This document shows, piece by piece, positions 61,885 to 64,000 of a DNA stretch of 64,000 bases. The first letter of the stretch is position 1, and every line of letters begins with the position of its first letter. Position numbers and translations under genes: made by a program. The stretch comes from Actinotignum urinale DSM 15805 (lineage in GTDB: Bacteria > Actinomycetota > Actinomycetes > Actinomycetales > Actinomycetaceae): positions 69,785 through 133,784 of the forward strand of contig NZ_ATUY01000003.1 of the NCBI RefSeq assembly GCF_000420445.1, given 5' to 3'. The notes beneath the pieces were generated by a model. It made no database searches, was not told where the DNA came from, and was given only the letters and a program-made list of their open reading frames with translations.

Positions 61885-62741
61885 TGTTGATGACCTCTGT
61901 TTTAGCCGTAGGGTTCCTGGTCGGTTGCGTTGTCGGTTTGTTGGGTGGCGGTGGCGGAATTCTCACTATCCCCATTCTTGTCATGTGTTTCGGAATCGCA
62001 CCGCAAGAGGCGAGCGCGGATTCTATCATTATCGTTTTCACGACCTCCCTCGTAGGCATGTTAAGTGCGGCACGTGCAGGGCGCGTGTTATGGAAAATCG
62101 GCATTCTTTTCGCATGTCTTGGCGTCCCGGCAAACCTTTTTGGGGGATGGCTGTCTGGAAAAATTTCCGGGAACGTGCTGATGTGGTCCCTCGCGGTTCT
62201 ACTCCTTGTTGTTGCCACATTCATGTTTAGAGCGAAGAGCGACGACGAACCCGCGGTTTCCTCCTCGGTTGTTAATCCGCAGGACGTGGCCTTAGATCAC
62301 GAACAGAAGGCTATCAAGGACGCTACGCCCAACACCACCGTGTCACATCCGGTACAAAGCTCCCTGTGGCACTGGCTCAAAGTTATCCTCGTTGCCCTTG
62401 GCGTGGGGCTTCTCTCCGGTTTCTTTGGCGTGGGTGGCGGTTTCGCCGTTGTTCCCGCCCTCGTTCTAGCGATGAGAGTTGCGCCGAGATACGCCAGCTC
62501 GACATCGCTTCTCGTGTTGGTCATTAACATGATTGCCGCGGCAATCGGCAGGCTTCCCCGATTTATCGACGGTTCCCTCACGGTATCGTGGGAAATCGTT
62601 GCGTTTTTCCTCGTCGCATCGGCAGCGGGAAGTATTGTTGGGGAGCGTTATGGGCGTAAGATTCCGGGGCGACTTGCGAACATTCTCTTCGGAATTCTCT
62701 TACTGTGCGTCGCGGTGCTCACCGTTCTTGTGCCACGCTAA
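61884..62741 (+). CDS. TauE/SafE family sulfite/anion exporter-like permease
   Basis: A 285-residue protein with about eight helices and the two-fold TauE/SafE pattern: VGCVVGLLGGGGGILTIPILV near 12 and GLLSGFFGVGGGFAVVPALVL near 175. The hydrophilic loop between halves (about 120-155) is typical. Members export sulfite, sulfoacetate or other small anions; the substrate is unknown. The start at GTG 61884 rests on the leaderless promoter; TTG 61887 or ATG 61890 are close alternatives. No sulfur-metabolism gene lies beside it. Confidence 0.85.
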   Translation: MLMTSVLAVGFLVGCVVGLLGGGGGILTIPILVMCFGIAPQEASADSIIIVFTTSLVGMLSAARAGRVLWKIGILFACLGVPANLFGGWLSGKISGNVLMWSLAVLLLVVATFMFRAKSDDEPAVSSSVVNPQDVALDHEQKAIKDATPNTTVSHPVQSSLWHWLKVILVALGVGLLSGFFGVGGGFAVVPALVLAMRVAPRYASSTSLLVLVINMIAAAIGRLPRFIDGSLTVSWEIVAFFLVASAAGSIVGERYGRKIPGRLANILFGILLLCVAVLTVLVPR

Positions 62742-62873
62742 TTACCTTGCGCTGAGGTCACTTTTCCCGCGCGGATGCAGTATTTCCCGCGCAGAGCGGA
62801 GGGCGAGTTTTAACTTGTGTTGCGCTCCCGTGTTCGTTGCGAAAATTTTTGTCGTATATGAAAAAATAATGAC

Positions 62874-64000
62874 ATGTGCGGAATTCTAGGATACGTGGGC
62901 ACCTGTCCCTGCAAAGAAGCCGAAAAAGTTGTGATGGACGGGCTCGCCCGCCTCGAATACCGCGGATACGATTCCGCAGGCATCGGAATTACGACGAATA
63001 ACGGCATTGCCATTCGTAAAAAAGCAGGAAAACTTGCAAACCTGAGGGAAAGCCTGAACGCCCAGCCCCTTCCCGAAGCTATCGCCGGCATTGGGCACAC
63101 TCGGTGGGCAACACACGGAGGCCCGACGGACAACAATGCACATCCCCATCGTTCCAGCGACGCCACCATCGCCGTCGTCCACAACGGAATTATTGAAAAC
63201 GCGGACAACCTCCGTCGTACATTAGAAAAAGAAGGATACGCATTCGTTTCTGAAACCGATACGGAAGTGATTGCGAACCTCGTCGCGCATCTTTATTCTC
63301 AAGACTCCAGCAACGCAACCATGCTCACACAAGGCGGGGCAACCGTGCCGAAACCAGCAGGAAATACGGGCGATCAAGAAACCGCAGCCCGCCTTGCTCG
63401 CGCACTACACCAGGCAACCACAATGCTCCAGGGAACCTTCACGGTTTTAGCGATTCACAATGACTGCCCCGGAATTATTGTGGCCGCGCGCCGTTCCTCC
63501 CCGCTCGTTATTGGGCTTGGGAAAGATTGCAATTATTTAGGTTCGGACGTTCTCGCCTTCGCGGAACACACAAGCCACTGCCTTGAAATCGGGCAGGATC
63601 AGCTCGTGATGGTGACAGCGAAAGATGTTGTGGTGGCAGACGTGAACGGGAAACCGCTCAATCCGCGCCACTACGAGATTGATTTTTCCATCGACCGCGT
63701 TTCCAAAGCCGGGTGGGAAACCTTCATGGAGAAAGAAATCAACGAACAGCCACGCGGAATCACGGACACTCTTGCCGATCGTATCGACGCCAAGGGGTAC
63801 CTCACCTTGGACGAACTCCGCATTAGCGCAGATGTGCTTCGCCAGGCGGACAAAATGATTATTATTGCGTGCGGAACCGCGTCCTATGCGGGGCTTGTGG
63901 CGCGCTACGCCATTGAACACTGGTGCCGTATCCCGGTGGAAGTCGAAATCGCCAGCGAATTCCGCTACCGCGATCCGATCGTCAACCAAAAAACCCTCGT
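62874..64000 (+). CDS. glmS: Glutamine--fructose-6-phosphate aminotransferase, partial
   Basis: GlmS makes glucosamine-6-phosphate from fructose-6-phosphate and glutamine, the first step to UDP-GlcNAc and peptidoglycan. The visible 375 residues begin MCGILGYVG with the nucleophile Cys after Met removal. They include RLEYRGYDSAGI near 23, the glutaminase-site HTRWATHG near 74 and HNGIIEN near 100, then the start of the first SIS domain (IIACGTASYAGLVA near 330). The gene runs off the window edge. A roughly 45-residue insert near 145-185 (SQDSSNATMLTQGG) is common in actinobacterial GlmS. No Shine-Dalgarno is seen before ATG 62874. Upstream 62742-62873 holds no feature I can name, and no glmS ribozyme is apparent. 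Confidence 0.96.
   Translation, partial: MCGILGYVGTCPCKEAEKVVMDGLARLEYRGYDSAGIGITTNNGIAIRKKAGKLANLRESLNAQPLPEAIAGIGHTRWATHGGPTDNNAHPHRSSDATIAVVHNGIIENADNLRRTLEKEGYAFVSETDTEVIANLVAHLYSQDSSNATMLTQGGATVPKPAGNTGDQETAARLARALHQATTMLQGTFTVLAIHNDCPGIIVAARRSSPLVIGLGKDCNYLGSDVLAFAEHTSHCLEIGQDQLVMVTAKDVVVADVNGKPLNPRHYEIDFSIDRVSKAGWETFMEKEINEQPRGITDTLADRIDAKGYLTLDELRISADVLRQADKMIIIACGTASYAGLVARYAIEHWCRIPVEVEIASEFRYRDPIVNQKTL

Overview
The window looks like a chromosomal segment of a Gram-positive actinobacterium, probably a host-associated member of the Actinomycetaceae or a close relative. The clues are a DUF5926 protein, a DtxR/IdeR-type iron box, an HrpA-type helicase of about 1,565 residues, a wall-anchored surface protein ending in an LVNTG sortase signal, several leaderless-looking promoters, and a G+C content that reads by eye as near 50 percent. 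The species cannot be named from the sequence alone. No IS element, prophage, rRNA or tRNA gene, or CRISPR array was found.

Layout. 250-9743 (minus): a complete-looking sialic acid (N-acetylneuraminate) uptake and breakdown operon. It holds a lipoprotein binding protein, two permease genes (one fused to an ATPase), a second ATPase, then nanA, nanK, nanE and nagB. A divergent FadR-type regulator follows at 10103 (plus). A TTTGTC-C-GACAAA palindrome lies exactly between the -35 and -10 of the operon promoter, and a degraded copy occupies the same place in the regulator promoter. nagA, needed between nanE and nagB, is not in the window. 10911-20136: hrpA, a proline-rich membrane protein, a membrane-anchored EEP-fold hydrolase and a TRIC-family channel. 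20378-24732 (minus): an iron-siderophore ABC transporter under an IdeR-like box. 24977-33618: a GYPQQ-tailed membrane protein, a bile-acid:sodium-symporter family protein, gnd, pgm, a crcB fluoride-channel pair, and a DUF981-like two-gene operon with its own palindromic operator. 33992-38520: two large overlapping envelope membrane proteins. 38593-41820: copper ATPase and chaperone. 42226-48919: DedA, a VapBC-type toxin-antitoxin pair, purB, and a 1,007-residue coiled-coil surface protein carrying a nine-base C tract near its 5' end. 49312-51831 (plus): a polar amino acid ABC transporter. 52111-64000: HAD phosphatase, serS with a kinase-like neighbour, pheA, a large phosphatase-like membrane protein facing a GT2 glycosyltransferase, DUF5926, TauE/SafE, and the start of glmS.

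Three features cut across the window. First, short imperfect tandem repeats of about 15-39 bp, each array with its own sequence, sit mostly at or just past gene 3' ends, and some run into the coding sequence. Second, at least seven genes have a TANNNT hexamer 6 or 7 bases before an ATG or GTG and no Shine-Dalgarno, suggesting leaderless mRNAs. Third, many operons end in, or are punctuated by, long GC-rich hairpins, only some with a T tract.

Functionally, the nan operon would turn scavenged sialic acid into fructose-6-phosphate, while GlmS at the right edge runs the opposite reaction for cell-wall amino sugars. The iron and amino acid uptake systems, the surface protein and the toxin-antitoxin pair fit a mucosal or commensal lifestyle, but that is inference.
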